Assembly (NCBI GenBank): GCA_902778625.1
Contig: CACYYM010000030.1
Span: 35,651 to 99,650, forward strand
Length of the DNA stretch: 64,000 bases
Reading direction: 5' to 3'
Source: an uncultured Bacteroidales bacterium
GTDB taxonomy: Bacteria; Bacteroidota; Bacteroidia; Bacteroidales; Bacteroidaceae
The position numbers and the translations under genes are program-made. The notes under the pieces were generated by a model, which did not search any database, was not told where the DNA came from, and saw only the letters and a program-made list of their open reading frames with translations. The first letter of the stretch is position 1, and each line of letters opens with the position of its first letter. Shown in pieces: positions 9,052 through 17,726 of this stretch.

Positions 9052-10510
9052 TGAACAAGTTCGTTATTTCACGGTTTGACTGCTTGAGAAGCTCGCTACA
9101 AGTGACGATTGTGCCAACCAGGACGCCCATCATACCATGCGAGTTGACGTTCTGACCAGCAAGGAAGAGGTTGGGAACCTTTGTCCTGTAAGGCACTCTA
9201 CCAGCAGGTCCAAGGTGGATATCCTTGGCCACACCATACATCGAGCCGTTTTCCGTTCCCGTGTAATCAAGGTAAGTGAGGGGCGTTGAGGTATAGTAAG
9301 TATCGATTGCGGCAGTGAAACCCGGGTGATGCCTCTCGACGTCTTGAATGAGTTGCTCTGCATGTTCGTGCTTGAAAGCCTCGTAATCCGCTCCACGATG
9401 CCCGACGTATGTGCCCTGCCAGCGAGCCACTTCGTCCATCTTCATGTATGAAAGCACTACACCACTCTTGGCGAAGCGCGCTTTGTCCCTGTGGCAGTGA
9501 TGCATGTAAAGGTAGTCGTGCCGGTCGCTATCCCAGGGAGACGAGCTGTGATAGCCGTAGAAGTTGGTGTTCATGTACGGCATCGTGTTCTCTTTGAACT
9601 TGACATATAGGGTGAAGCAGCCTGTCGTGTTGGGAATGTTACTGAGGCGAGAGCGGAAAGCAGGACGGATGAGTTTGGTGTCGAGCAGTTCCAAAAGACG
9701 TGCCGGATGCACCGTGCTGACGACATAATCCGCAGGAAAGAAGCACTCGTCGGCAGTCTCGACGCCTGTTGCTTGCGTTTCATTGCAACGGATTCGACAG
9801 GCGCGTTTGTCCGTGAGCACTTGTCCGCCCATCTCTTTTATAGAGCGAGCAAGGGATTGTGCAATGGCGTCGCTGCCTCCGACGACGCGAAAGGCACTCT
9901 GGTTATAGAAGTCCATGATGAAGGCATGCTGGGCGAAAGGCGTCTTGTCGCGTTCTGCGGCATAGAGAGGCAAGTTGCCTACGAGCACGTTTCGCAGCAT
10001 TTCATCGCGGAAGAGACCTTCGAGGACTTCGTTGATGCTACGCGTCTGGTACTCTGTATTCATTGCGAGGTCGCGCTCCTCTGACGTCAAAGAGTTGAGC
10101 GTCGAAGCCGAAGCGATACGTGCTACAAGGTTGATATAGTGCTTGAGGTTGTCCTTTTCCTTTGGGAAATAGCTCGACATCTGCTCGACGAAAGCGTCTC
10201 TGCCATTAGGGAAACGAAATATCTCACCTGCCAAAGCGATGGTGTCGTAGCCTTTTGGGTCGAGAGGACTGAGCTCTACGTCTGTCAAGCATAGGAAGTT
10301 CATCAGTCGATTCATGGTTTGCCCCTCGGCAGCACTGCCGATGAAGTGCATTCCTGTCTCGAACTTGACGCCTTGTCGAGAGAAACATTGCAGACAGCCA
10401 CCAATCTGATGGCCTTGCTCGAGGATGGTTACGTCGTACCCGTTCTTCTGCAGAATAAAGCCACAAGTGAGGCCGCCAAGTCCCGAACCTATGATGATGA
10501 CCTTAGACAT
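9044..10510 (-). CDS. FAD-dependent CrtI/RetSat-like oxidoreductase 2
   Basis: A 488-residue paralogue of the preceding flavoenzyme: GSGLGG at 8-13, VTILEQGHQIGGCLQCFSR, FETGMHFIG, and NLFLAGQNVNSHGMMGVLVG near the C-terminus. It is slightly longer than its partner, with the same domain order. Two consecutive CrtI-like enzymes may act in series or as a heteromer. It overlaps the GT2-acyltransferase gene by 8 bp upstream, so it belongs to the same tightly packed transcript. Confidence 0.88.
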   Translation of the reverse strand: MSKVIIIGSGLGGLTCGFILQKNGYDVTILEQGHQIGGCLQCFSRQGVKFETGMHFIGSAAEGQTMNRLMNFLCLTDVELSPLDPKGYDTIALAGEIFRFPNGRDAFVEQMSSYFPKEKDNLKHYINLVARIASASTLNSLTSEERDLAMNTEYQTRSINEVLEGLFRDEMLRNVLVGNLPLYAAERDKTPFAQHAFIMDFYNQSAFRVVGGSDAIAQSLARSIKEMGGQVLTDKRACRIRCNETQATGVETADECFFPADYVVSTVHPARLLELLDTKLIRPAFRSRLSNIPNTTGCFTLYVKFKENTMPYMNTNFYGYHSSSPWDSDRHDYLYMHHCHRDKARFAKSGVVLSYMKMDEVARWQGTYVGHRGADYEAFKHEHAEQLIQDVERHHPGFTAAIDTYYTSTPLTYLDYTGTENGSMYGVAKDIHLGPAGRVPYRTKVPNLFLAGQNVNSHGMMGVLVGTIVTCSELLKQSNREITNLFNG

Positions 10511-11996
10511 CTTGCTCTATTCTGTTTGCCATTTCGGCGTATCGCTTTTTGTAGTACTTCCTCAGACTCGAAGCTTGAGCCAACGTGGTGTCTCCAAGCG
10601 ACTGCAACTCTGTGGGAGAGATGCGCTTGTCTATCTCTATGCGGATGGGCCACTTGTGGAGATGCTTCTCTTTCTTCGGCAAAGCCTTGCCTGCGCCATA
10701 CAGCACGAGCGGCAAGATATCGAGGTGCAGTTGCTTTGCCAAATAGAAAGCGCCTTGATGGAAGCGTGTTATGGTGCAATCCGGCGAACGTGTACCCTCC
10801 GGATAGACTGCGATGCTGTAACCTCTTTCCACAAGCGACTGCAGCTTTGGCATTAAGGTATTTGTCCCTTCCGACACGGGATAGAACTCAGCATTGCGTA
10901 TGATGTAGCCATAGAAGGGATTGTTCCAGACCCAATCTTTCGTCAGGCAAACGAGTTTCGGACTGTGTATGAGCATCGTCATCAGGTCGAGGTGTGACTG
11001 ATGATTGCAGATGATGATGGCTGGTTTGGTGAAGTCTTCCTTGTGAGGATTGCCGACGGAGAACTTCACGCCAGGTATTCCGTGCCACAACGTAACGAAC
11101 CTCGAGAAGTTCCAAAGCAGTTTGTGCATACCCATTCGCTTCTTTTCCAAGTCTTTGGTGAAAGCCAGATAAAGCATTGCAGCTGGCGTAACTATGAGGA
11201 AGACGGACAGGATGAAGAACAGAAGAGCGTAGGAAGTTCGCAGGAACGTCATTAGAAAACGCCAAATTGCAAGTGGCAAACCATATACGACGGCCAGCAC
11301 ACAGAGTATGGTATTAAGCACGAAGATGCGCGAGAAGTCTGCGTAAGGTCGGAAGTGCGACACGCGGTCTTCGGGCTTGGGATAGTAGACGTTGATTGGC
11401 GTAGAGACGAGCTTGACGCCGTGCCACGAGGCGAAGACGAGCAGTTCGAGTTCGGCTTCGTAGCGAGAGGTGAGGAGCGAGAGGCCGTAAAGCTTTTTCA
11501 GTGGATAGAGACGAAAGCCTGTCTGTGTGTCTTTCAAGCGGTGTCCTGTCTGAATGGCAAACCAGAAGTTGGCGAAGGCGTTGGCGAACTTACTTCCTGC
11601 ACTGCGTTCTGCCTTGTCGAGGTCCTTGCGTTGGCCCACGATGAGGGCTCCCGGATGTTTCTGGTTGGCACGAAGCATGTGTGGAATGTCCTCAGGAAAG
11701 TGCTGACCGTCTGCGTCCAAAGTGATGGCGTAAGCGAAGCCCATCTCCAAAGCTTTCTTGAAGCCTTGTTTCAGGGCATAGCCTTTGCCGGCATTCTTGG
11801 CGCAGGAAACGACCGTGATTCCCTCGATTTGTTGCAGGATTTCGAGTGTTCCGTCGGTCGAACCATCACAGACAACAATCACATCGAGGCAGTGTGTGAG
11901 GGTACGATGAACCACATCGGCGATGGTTCCGGCATTGTTGTATGTCGGAATCACCACGCAGATGCCTCTGTCGCGAAGTGTCTGTTTACTTTCCAT
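10503..11996 (-). CDS. glycosyltransferase 2 - acyltransferase fusion (ApeJ-like)
   Basis: A 497-residue fusion. Residues 12-215 are a GT2 fold (VVIPTYNNAGTI, VVCDGSTDGT at 42-50, LDADGQ with Asp-94, DTQTGFRLYP). Residues 225-280 form two hydrophobic helices. Residues 300-490 are a PlsC-type acyltransferase with NHQSHLD (His-332, Asp-337, HX4D) and YPEGTRSPD near 408. The same fusion is found in aryl-polyene clusters. It probably attaches a sugar and/or acyl group to the lipid head at the inner membrane. It overlaps the LolA-like gene by 11 bp. Confidence 0.87.
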   Translation of the reverse strand: MESKQTLRDRGICVVIPTYNNAGTIADVVHRTLTHCLDVIVVCDGSTDGTLEILQQIEGITVVSCAKNAGKGYALKQGFKKALEMGFAYAITLDADGQHFPEDIPHMLRANQKHPGALIVGQRKDLDKAERSAGSKFANAFANFWFAIQTGHRLKDTQTGFRLYPLKKLYGLSLLTSRYEAELELLVFASWHGVKLVSTPINVYYPKPEDRVSHFRPYADFSRIFVLNTILCVLAVVYGLPLAIWRFLMTFLRTSYALLFFILSVFLIVTPAAMLYLAFTKDLEKKRMGMHKLLWNFSRFVTLWHGIPGVKFSVGNPHKEDFTKPAIIICNHQSHLDLMTMLIHSPKLVCLTKDWVWNNPFYGYIIRNAEFYPVSEGTNTLMPKLQSLVERGYSIAVYPEGTRSPDCTITRFHQGAFYLAKQLHLDILPLVLYGAGKALPKKEKHLHKWPIRIEIDKRISPTELQSLGDTTLAQASSLRKYYKKRYAEMANRIEQDV

Positions 11997-12567
11997 TGAT
12001 GCTTATGTCGTGCAGTTCGATGAGGGTTCGGTCGCCGTTTTTCTCGTGAAGTTCTATCTCGGTTACTGTCTCTTGCTTGAGGTTATAGTGGAGGACGAGC
12101 TTCGTGTAAAGGCGCTTCATGTCTTTTCGTTGTGGGACAAGGGTTGCCACATACTCGGTTGGCATTTCCTTTGCCGAGACTTGGAATGTCTTGTTGTCAG
12201 TCAGGTTCTTGCCTGCTACGCAGTTCATTATCATTCGCGCCATTTCACCTATGAACTTGTTCCTCGCTTCTTGCTCGTTTCCTTTGAGCAGACGCGCCTC
12301 TGTTCCCTCAAGGACGAGGGTGCTTGCCCTCGGCGAAGTGTATTCCCAACGCAGTTTGTCGGGCTGCTGACAGAACATCTTGCCTTCCGACATTTGCGGT
12401 TTGGAGAGCATCTTCGACTGCTTTGTCTGGGTAAAATTGCACTCGACGGTCTTAATCTTTTCAGCCGCCGAAGCCATTTTCTCTATGATTTTCTGCTCGC
12501 TCAAGCCTTGTGCAGCTAGAACGGTAAACAGTAAACAGTAAATAGTAAACAAGATATATCGTTTCAT
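11986..12567 (-). CDS. LolA-like periplasmic lipid carrier
   Basis: A 193-residue LolA/COG2834-type protein: signal peptide, then QKIIEKMASAAEKIKTVECNFTQTKQSKML, GKMFCQQPDKLRWEYTSP and ELHEKNGDRTLIEL, matching the LolA concave barrel. In polyene clusters such a protein is thought to ferry the lipid across the periplasm after the MMPL exporter. The hydrophobic core of the signal peptide (ILFTIYCLLFTVLA) is encoded by a 7-bp tandem array, 12524-12550. Confidence 0.85.
   Translation of the reverse strand: MKRYILFTIYCLLFTVLAAQGLSEQKIIEKMASAAEKIKTVECNFTQTKQSKMLSKPQMSEGKMFCQQPDKLRWEYTSPRASTLVLEGTEARLLKGNEQEARNKFIGEMARMIMNCVAGKNLTDNKTFQVSAKEMPTEYVATLVPQRKDMKRLYTKLVLHYNLKQETVTEIELHEKNGDRTLIELHDISINGK
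12524..12550. repeat. heptad array encoding the LolA signal peptide
   Basis: Nearly four 7-bp units GTAAACA / GTAAATA (plus strand) lie exactly over codons 7-15 of the LolA-like protein. Since the unit is 7 bp, three units translate into a 7-residue hydrophobic repeat, and single-unit changes would kill the reading frame. Confidence 0.8.
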
Positions 12568-12571
12568 ATCC

Positions 12572-12922
12572 TTATTTTGCTATGAAGTAACAACCGGCCA
12601 TGATGAGCAACACGCCCAGCCAACGCGTCAGACTCACCTCTTCGTGGAACACCAGCATGGCTGCTATCATGCCGAACACATAACTGAGCGAGACCATGGG
12701 ATACGCCATGCTGAAGGGGAAATGCTTGATGATGTAGAACCACAAGACTGTGCCTGCACCATAAAGCAAACCGCAAAGAGCGAACTGCCAGTTAGTGAGG
12801 AGGTCGCCCCAGAACTGCCAATTCCACCCGAAAGGCAGCATGCGTTGTAAGGCAAGCTTCAGGAAAACCTGTCCTCCTGCCAGCAAAAGGCTCTGTATGA
12901 TTGCTAATGGCAAAAGTTGCAT
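12572..12922 (-). CDS. small DMT-superfamily (EmrE/EamA-like) membrane protein
   Basis: A 116-residue protein with four predicted TM helices (LPLAIIQSLLLAGGQVFLKLAL; FALCGLLYGAGTVLWFYII; MAYPMVSLSYVFGMIAAMLVF; WLGVLLIMAGCYFIA). It is a half-size drug/metabolite transporter like those in aminoarabinose or polyene lipid loci. The ATG at 12922 lies just downstream of a good promoter -7 box (12942-12949); the longer in-frame start at 12982 would lie upstream of that promoter, so it is rejected. It is the first gene of the second cluster operon. Confidence 0.82.
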   Translation of the reverse strand: MQLLPLAIIQSLLLAGGQVFLKLALQRMLPFGWNWQFWGDLLTNWQFALCGLLYGAGTVLWFYIIKHFPFSMAYPMVSLSYVFGMIAAMLVFHEEVSLTRWLGVLLIMAGCYFIAK

Positions 12923-12941
12923 ACTATTCCAAATTATGTTG

Positions 12942-12973
12942 CAAAGATACGAAAAGGAGCGCAATCTGCCAAA
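12942..12973 (-). promoter_or_regulatory. promoter of second cluster operon
   Basis: On the minus strand TTTG (12973-12970) is followed after 20 bp by TATCTTTG (12949-12942), the Bacteroidetes -33/-7 pattern. The expected leader is only about 14 nt. It separates the ketosynthase operon from the tailoring/export operon. Confidence 0.75.
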
Positions 12974-13026
12974 TAAAATCATTCATTTCTTATGGAGTGA
13001 ATGCCGACGGCTCTCGTCGAGTCAGA

Positions 13027-13158
13027 AAACACGACGTGGAGTGTCGCCAAACTTAACGTGGTTAAAATATAATTTTAACGTGTTAAGTTGAGCAATTTAA
13101 CGTGTTAAGTTGAGCAATTTAACGTGTTAAGTTGAATGACTTAACGTGTTAAGTTTTC
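13027..13158. repeat. 22-bp dyad array 2 (6 units, AT-rich core)
   Basis: Six units of exactly 22 bp start at 13027, 13049, 13071, 13093, 13115 and 13137. The core is TTAACGTGTTAA (arms TTAAC/GTTAA) with linker GTTGAGCAATT; the two left-most units are diverged. The array lies at the 3' end of the ketosynthase operon, includes that gene's stop codon, and ends upstream of the next promoter. Confidence 0.92.
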
Positions 13159-14921
13159 CGAAGCACCACGCTGCGTGAGTAAATCTCCTGTGGTAGGGGC
13201 TTTCCCATCCTGCGGCAGAACTCCTGGAACAAAGGTGTGGCTTCGTCGTGATAACCTACGAGAACGGTCTTCGCCTTGCCCGTCTCGATCAATCTTCGAG
13301 CGTCGCGAAGTGCCCAATCGAGTGAGTCTTTGCCTTGGCTATAAGTCATATTGTAGCCGTGACACTTGGTGCGAATGGCGATGGCGGAGCTCAAAGTGTT
13401 GTGCGTGCTTTGCATGAAGAGGGTAGGGCTCAGGGTCTCCTCGCCGTTCTCAAGCATGTCGAGGAGGAACTTCTCGCTCGTCTCGAGCATACCAAACGCG
13501 GTGGCGGTGATGATGGCATCGGGTGTCTCGACACCTGCTTCCTTGAGTGCCTTCAAAGATGAAATGGTGGCAGCCTTCATGAGCTTGCTCATCCTTCGTG
13601 CCTCACCAGCGGAAACGAACTCGCGAAGCTCACCAAGTTGCTCAACATTATTAATTATGGCTTCTGCTAAAACGCAGGTTTCCTGTCTTAGGCACTCCCC
13701 AAAAGAGGGAGCGGGGAGGGGGCTTTTACTTATTATTAAAGCCGAATCGTTCCCTCCAAACCCGAAGGAATTGCAGAGAATACTCTCCAAAGGAGAGGTT
13801 TTGAATTTTGAATTTATAAATTTTGAATTGTCGAAAGGCGTGATACACCCTTCGTCTTGCTCCTTCCAACCGTAGTTTGAGGGCACAAAATTGTTGAGAA
13901 GAGCAAGGATGCAGATGACTGTCTCGATTGAACCGGAAGCCGAAGTGGTGTGGCCAGTAAAGCCTTTTGTGCTCGAGACGGGTGGTATGTTCTCTCCGAA
14001 GACACGCCGAATGGCCGCACTTTCGCTGGCATCGTTGTTGGGAGTGCCTGTTCCGTGAGCATTGATGTAGTGGATATCCTGCGGCTTCAACCCAGCCATC
14101 TGCAAGGCTTCGCTCATCGCAAGGTACGCTCCTTCACCGTTCTCGGACGAAGCCGTCTGGTGGAAAGCGTCGCAACGGTTGGCATAACCGCGAATGAAAG
14201 CGATTGGAGTATGCTCGTTTGTGAGGCTGTCTTCCTTTTGAAGCACTACAAAAGCGGCGCCTTCGCCAAGGTTCAAGCCAGCTCGCGTCTTGTCGAAAGG
14301 ACGGCATTGTGCTTTGTCGAGAATCATCAAGGCGTTGAATCCGTTCAAGTGGAACAGGCTCAGAGCCTCCGTTCCGCCAGCTATAACGATGTCCACCTCG
14401 TTGTTCTTGAGCATTTCAGACCCGAGAATGATGGCGTTGACGGCAGATGAACAAGCGGTCGAGACGGTGCAGACTTCGGCATTTGGCAAGCCGGCAAGTT
14501 CAGCCATCTCGTGTGTGCTGCTGCCGCAATCGTGCTTCTCAATGAGAGGCAGCAGGGCATCATTCTCCTTCATCTGTTTGAAGTAGCGCTCCGTAATGTC
14601 CATCCCGCCCACAGTCGTGCCGTTGATGATGGCCACGCGCTTGCCTTTCAGGTCGAGGTTGGCGTGCTCCAAAGCCTGACGAATAGCGATAGCTCCCATC
14701 AGGACGGTGCGGCTGATGACTGCTTTCTCGTCCTGTCCTAGCATTCGCTTCATTTCCTCATCGGAAAGCTTCACTTCTCCGACAGGCAGTTCCTTGTGGC
14801 TCGACTGCAGATAACGCATGGAGGCAATCCCCGTTCGCCCTTCCTTGAGGGACTTCAGGACAGCCTTCGCGTCGTTCCCAATCGCGCAAATGATGCCGTA
14901 ACCGCTTATTGAAATGCTCAT
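13149..14921 (-). CDS. ketosynthase fused to a C-terminal ketoacyl-synthase-like half domain
   Basis: A 590-residue protein. Residues 1-397 are a FabF/KS with Cys-157 (STACSSA), His-289 (NAHGTGTPNND) and His-324 (KGFTGHTTSASG). Residues 413-590 form a second, shorter thiolase-fold-like module (TLFMQSTHNTLSSAIAI) resembling ApeC/chain-length-factor-like domains, without an obvious catalytic triad. Two foreign-looking insertions lie in the KS end and linker: residues about 363-382 from AT-rich tandem DNA (13799-13827), and about 399-412 from a GC hairpin element (13695-13718). The stop codon lies in dyad array 2. It probably elongates the polyene chain with the other KSs. Confidence 0.88.
   Translation of the reverse strand: MSISISGYGIICAIGNDAKAVLKSLKEGRTGIASMRYLQSSHKELPVGEVKLSDEEMKRMLGQDEKAVISRTVLMGAIAIRQALEHANLDLKGKRVAIINGTTVGGMDITERYFKQMKENDALLPLIEKHDCGSSTHEMAELAGLPNAEVCTVSTACSSAVNAIILGSEMLKNNEVDIVIAGGTEALSLFHLNGFNALMILDKAQCRPFDKTRAGLNLGEGAAFVVLQKEDSLTNEHTPIAFIRGYANRCDAFHQTASSENGEGAYLAMSEALQMAGLKPQDIHYINAHGTGTPNNDASESAAIRRVFGENIPPVSSTKGFTGHTTSASGSIETVICILALLNNFVPSNYGWKEQDEGCITPFDNSKFINSKFKTSPLESILCNSFGFGGNDSALIISKSPLPAPSFGECLRQETCVLAEAIINNVEQLGELREFVSAGEARRMSKLMKAATISSLKALKEAGVETPDAIITATAFGMLETSEKFLLDMLENGEETLSPTLFMQSTHNTLSSAIAIRTKCHGYNMTYSQGKDSLDWALRDARRLIETGKAKTVLVGYHDEATPLFQEFCRRMGKPLPQEIYSRSVVLRKT
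13695..13718. repeat. in-frame GC palindromic element in KS gene
   Basis: CTCCCC (13695-13700) and GGGGAG (13713-13718) form a hairpin; the segment encodes SPLPAPSFGE, a sequence type not expected in a ketosynthase. A similar element encodes SPSPQGEG in the other ketosynthase at 16126-16145. Confidence 0.6.
13799..13827. repeat. short tandem array in KS gene
   Basis: TTTTGAA units (two, an 8-bp TTTATAAA variant, then another) encode NSKFINSKFK near residue 366, between KS core strands. It looks like an in-frame insertion relative to ordinary KS sequences. Confidence 0.6.
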
Positions 14922-14929
14922 TGGGTCGT

Positions 14930-15190
14930 TTACTTCTTCCTGTTTGCCTGTACGTACTCGGCAATTGTCTTGACGCTCTGGAAGATGGCTCGCCCGTCTT
15001 TCGGGTTGGCGAGACGTATGCCGTAGTTCTTTTCGAGCAGCACGATAATCTCGAGCACATCGATAGAATCGAGTCCAATGCCTTCTTCACCAAACAGAGG
15101 AGCATTCTCGTCGAACTCCTCCAGCGATAGTTCCTCCAGGTTAAGGGCTTCCTTGATCTGTAGTTTCAAGTCGTTAATTAACTGTTCCAT
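14930..15190 (-). CDS. acyl carrier protein
   Basis: An 86-residue ACP with Ser-42 in GLDSIDVLEIIVLLE as the phosphopantetheine site. The start at 15190 is chosen because a longer frame (15274) would lie entirely inside the upstream ketosynthase. It has tight spacing on both sides (8 bp to each KS gene). It is a candidate elongation ACP for the cluster. Confidence 0.92.
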   Translation of the reverse strand: MEQLINDLKLQIKEALNLEELSLEEFDENAPLFGEEGIGLDSIDVLEIIVLLEKNYGIRLANPKDGRAIFQSVKTIAEYVQANRKK

Positions 15191-15197
15191 ACTTATA

Positions 15198-16832
15198 TTA
15201 TATAATGTTATACACTGATAGTTCGCATTCGTAGCTTGTCTCACTTTCTGCATCGATCCAGCCACTGATGACACTTGTCGCGCTTGTCCCTGCGAGAGAG
15301 GCTTCCAGGATCTGCTTCATCAAGGCCTCGTCCTTGTCGGGAAGAATGTAGAACGAGGTCTCGCCACACAGGTGATGACGGATTGCGACCTCGCCAGTCG
15401 TGATGTTCGGCAGGGTGTAAACGAAGACGGAAGGGCTTGGGAAGAAGTTTTCGGCATCTTTAATCGTGTCGAGGAACTGGCGGTCTGCAACAACGGAGGA
15501 CGAGTGGTTGAAGAGGATAATAGGCATCTGTTGTCCGTTGTCTGTTGTGTGTGGTCCTTTTCTCAATAGTTCTGTAATCACAAAAGCCAATCGCGACAGG
15601 ATATCCATCTTGTAGAACTTGGGATAATTGCCTATCTCTTGCTTGTAAATATCAGTCAAAGATGTCCCATCTTCCGAGGAAAGCCTTATGGTATTCGCTT
15701 TTGCGAGCGTTATATGGCTCGTTGTCTCTTGTTTCTTGTCTGTTGTTCTTACATAAAATGCCGCTACATTGCAGCCGCCGAAGCCTGACATGAGCTTCAA
15801 GAAAGAACGCTTGTTGGTCTTTTGAGGCTCGCTGCTGATGTTGACTTCCTTGCTGACACCAAGTTCCGCGAAGCCTTTCGAAGGCAGGACAAGCCCGTCC
15901 TGTGTAGCTATCATGGTCAGGATGGTTTCAAGCACACCAGCCGCTCCCATCGTATGTCCAAAGTTACCTTTGAGCGCAGACAACGGGACGTCTGTCAACC
16001 CGGCACGATGAATGGCAACAGACTCCATTTGGTCGTTGTAGAGCGTCGCTGTCCCATGGGCACAGACAGTAGCGAGCAAGGACTTGTCTCGCCCTTTCAT
16101 CACAGCATTGATGGCATTCGTCAAGCCCTCACCTTGCGGGGAGGGAGAGACATTGTGATAGGCATCGTTGCAGGTTGCTCCATTCATGAGGCACCAACGC
16201 TCCCCGTCGGCATTCCTTGCAAAGACAATCGTGGCAGCAGCTTCGCCTGGGTTAAGTCCGTTGCGCTCAATGTCGAAAGGTCTGCAAGGCTCTTCCGAAA
16301 CAGCCTTCAAGGACTGGAACCCTGACACAATGAACTTGCTCTGCACCTCTGCACCCACAACGATGGCGTAGTCATAAACGTTTGCAGAAAGCAGACGATT
16401 CGCGAGAAGTTGGGCCGAGAGGCCGGAGACGCAGGCATTGCAAACGACGATTGGTTTTGTTGTCAGCCCGATGGCTTCGGCAATTCTCTGTGCCGCTTCA
16501 GAAGGGTAGTAACGTTCCTCTCCTAAAGACTCAATGTTGCCTTTCGTTGTACTCAATATGAGGACGATTCTCGAAAAATCATTGCCGAGTGAAGTGTACG
16601 TGAGAGCCGTGCGAATGGAACGTATGGCAAGGGCCTCAAAGAAAGTATATCCCTCAAGGGCAAGCGTGGCTTTCTGCTCCTCGTTAAACAGAGATGCAGC
16701 GAATGGCTCGGGCAATCCCCACAGACCAGCATAGCGCTTCAGGGCAGAACGACCAGCCAAAACGGCTTGGTAGTTCTCCTCAGTCGTGAAGCCCAAAGGC
16801 GAAATTATATTTGTGGCGACTACGCTAATCAT
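15198..16832 (-). CDS. ketosynthase with C-terminal KS-like extension
   Basis: A 544-residue protein. The KS domain has Cys-134 (CNACVSGL), His-259 (CAHGTATLYND), His-293 (KGNFGHTMGAAG) and GFGGCN. About 170 further residues follow, including SPSVFVYTLPNITTGEVAIRHHLCGET, which resembles the half-KS module of the neighbouring KS. The start at 16832 follows the acyltransferase stop by 4 bp; the longer frame overlaps that gene. Two heptad arrays (15528-15548, 15722-15749) and one GC element (16126-16145) lie in the coding sequence at linker or loop positions. It is an ApeO/ApeC-type elongation enzyme by inference. Confidence 0.86.
   Translation of the reverse strand: MISVVATNIISPLGFTTEENYQAVLAGRSALKRYAGLWGLPEPFAASLFNEEQKATLALEGYTFFEALAIRSIRTALTYTSLGNDFSRIVLILSTTKGNIESLGEERYYPSEAAQRIAEAIGLTTKPIVVCNACVSGLSAQLLANRLLSANVYDYAIVVGAEVQSKFIVSGFQSLKAVSEEPCRPFDIERNGLNPGEAAATIVFARNADGERWCLMNGATCNDAYHNVSPSPQGEGLTNAINAVMKGRDKSLLATVCAHGTATLYNDQMESVAIHRAGLTDVPLSALKGNFGHTMGAAGVLETILTMIATQDGLVLPSKGFAELGVSKEVNISSEPQKTNKRSFLKLMSGFGGCNVAAFYVRTTDKKQETTSHITLAKANTIRLSSEDGTSLTDIYKQEIGNYPKFYKMDILSRLAFVITELLRKGPHTTDNGQQMPIILFNHSSSVVADRQFLDTIKDAENFFPSPSVFVYTLPNITTGEVAIRHHLCGETSFYILPDKDEALMKQILEASLAGTSATSVISGWIDAESETSYECELSVYNII
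15528..15548. repeat. heptad array in second KS gene (a)
   Basis: Three 7-bp units CTGTTGT / CCGTTGT / CTGTTGT encode part of PHTTDNGQQ in the C-terminal extension. Confidence 0.65.
15722..15749. repeat. heptad array in second KS gene (b)
   Basis: Four 7-bp units TTGTCTC / TTGTTTC / TTGTCTG / TTGTTCT encode RTTDKKQETT, directly after the last KS strand. It uses the same word family as the exporter array. Confidence 0.7.
16126..16145. repeat. in-frame GC palindromic element in second KS gene
   Basis: CCCTC (16126-16130) pairs with GAGGG (16141-16145); the segment encodes SPSPQGEG between conserved KS blocks. Compare 13695-13718. Confidence 0.55.
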
Positions 16833-16836
16833 TCTT

Positions 16837-17724
16837 TTATCCTTCCTGCCAGAACTTAAAATAGTTGTACCATTGCTCAGGATACTGCCTGACACGCTTC
16901 TCAAGCTCTGCGACATAAGCCTCCGAGAGCTGCTTTATTTGTTCTTGTCGTGTGGCTCCCTTGTCGTAGAGGAGCGGCGTGACATATATCTTATAGCTTG
17001 TGAGCGAGTCTTTCATGACGTTGACGGCAAGCACGTCGAGCCCTCTCATTGTCGCTACGGAGAAAGGTCCGAGCGGGAACTTTGCTTTTGCTCCGAGAAA
17101 ATCAAGCTCGATGCATTTCTTCGAACCGTTGATGCGGTCGGCAGGCATGCTGACAATTCCGCCATCGGTCAGTGCCTTGTCAATCTCGAAGAGGTGGCTC
17201 ATGTCCGGTTGGATTGCAATCATACTGATGTTTGTGCCCGTGAACATCTTGCTGCGATTCCTCATAACCGAAGCTTTCTCGCCTGCAAAGACTAGCGCAT
17301 TGAAGCGCTTCCCCTCGACGGCAAGCGTGTAACCAGCTATCTCATAATTGCCTATGTGAGCGCTCAACTGCACGAAGCCTTCCTCCTTTCTTGCTGCTCG
17401 GTCGATGAACTCGTTGTAGTTCTCAATCTCAACCACGAACTTCTTGCCGGCATACATCGCGAACTTATCGACCACGACTTGTCCGAAGAGGCAGTGATTG
17501 ACGTAAGTCTTCCAGGCGGACTTCATTCTTCCATACCCGATGCGCTGACGAAAGTAGCGATAAGCGATGCCTCGGCTCGGGTTGAGCACCAGACAGACAG
17601 GTATGATGAAGAGTGCCACGAAGAGGTACAAGATGCGCACATCAATGTACCGAAGCATACGAATTAGCCACTTGTGCATCCATTCGTTGCCATACGTCGT
17701 GCCTGCCCACTCCTGCTCTGCCAT
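16837..17724 (-). CDS. LpxL/HtrB-family lysophospholipid acyltransferase (ApeD-like)
   Basis: A 295-residue inner-membrane acyltransferase: one TM helix at about 30-48, catalytic HIGNYE (His-123, Glu-128; HX4E), SMPADR, and an YPEQWYNYFKFW terminus typical of the lipid A late-acyltransferase family. Two chains join in aryl-polyene lipids through such an enzyme, so it may attach a second acyl chain. It starts 2 bp after the ACP stop. Confidence 0.9.
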   Translation of the reverse strand: MAEQEWAGTTYGNEWMHKWLIRMLRYIDVRILYLFVALFIIPVCLVLNPSRGIAYRYFRQRIGYGRMKSAWKTYVNHCLFGQVVVDKFAMYAGKKFVVEIENYNEFIDRAARKEEGFVQLSAHIGNYEIAGYTLAVEGKRFNALVFAGEKASVMRNRSKMFTGTNISMIAIQPDMSHLFEIDKALTDGGIVSMPADRINGSKKCIELDFLGAKAKFPLGPFSVATMRGLDVLAVNVMKDSLTSYKIYVTPLLYDKGATRQEQIKQLSEAYVAELEKRVRQYPEQWYNYFKFWQEG

Positions 17725-17726
17725 TC

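Noticed and set aside
7588..10510. The two flavoenzymes as a carotenoid pathway
   Set aside because: No phytoene synthase, cyclase or GGPP-dependent partner nearby; the prenyl synthase at 24801 is 14 kb away with TatD, outside the operon.
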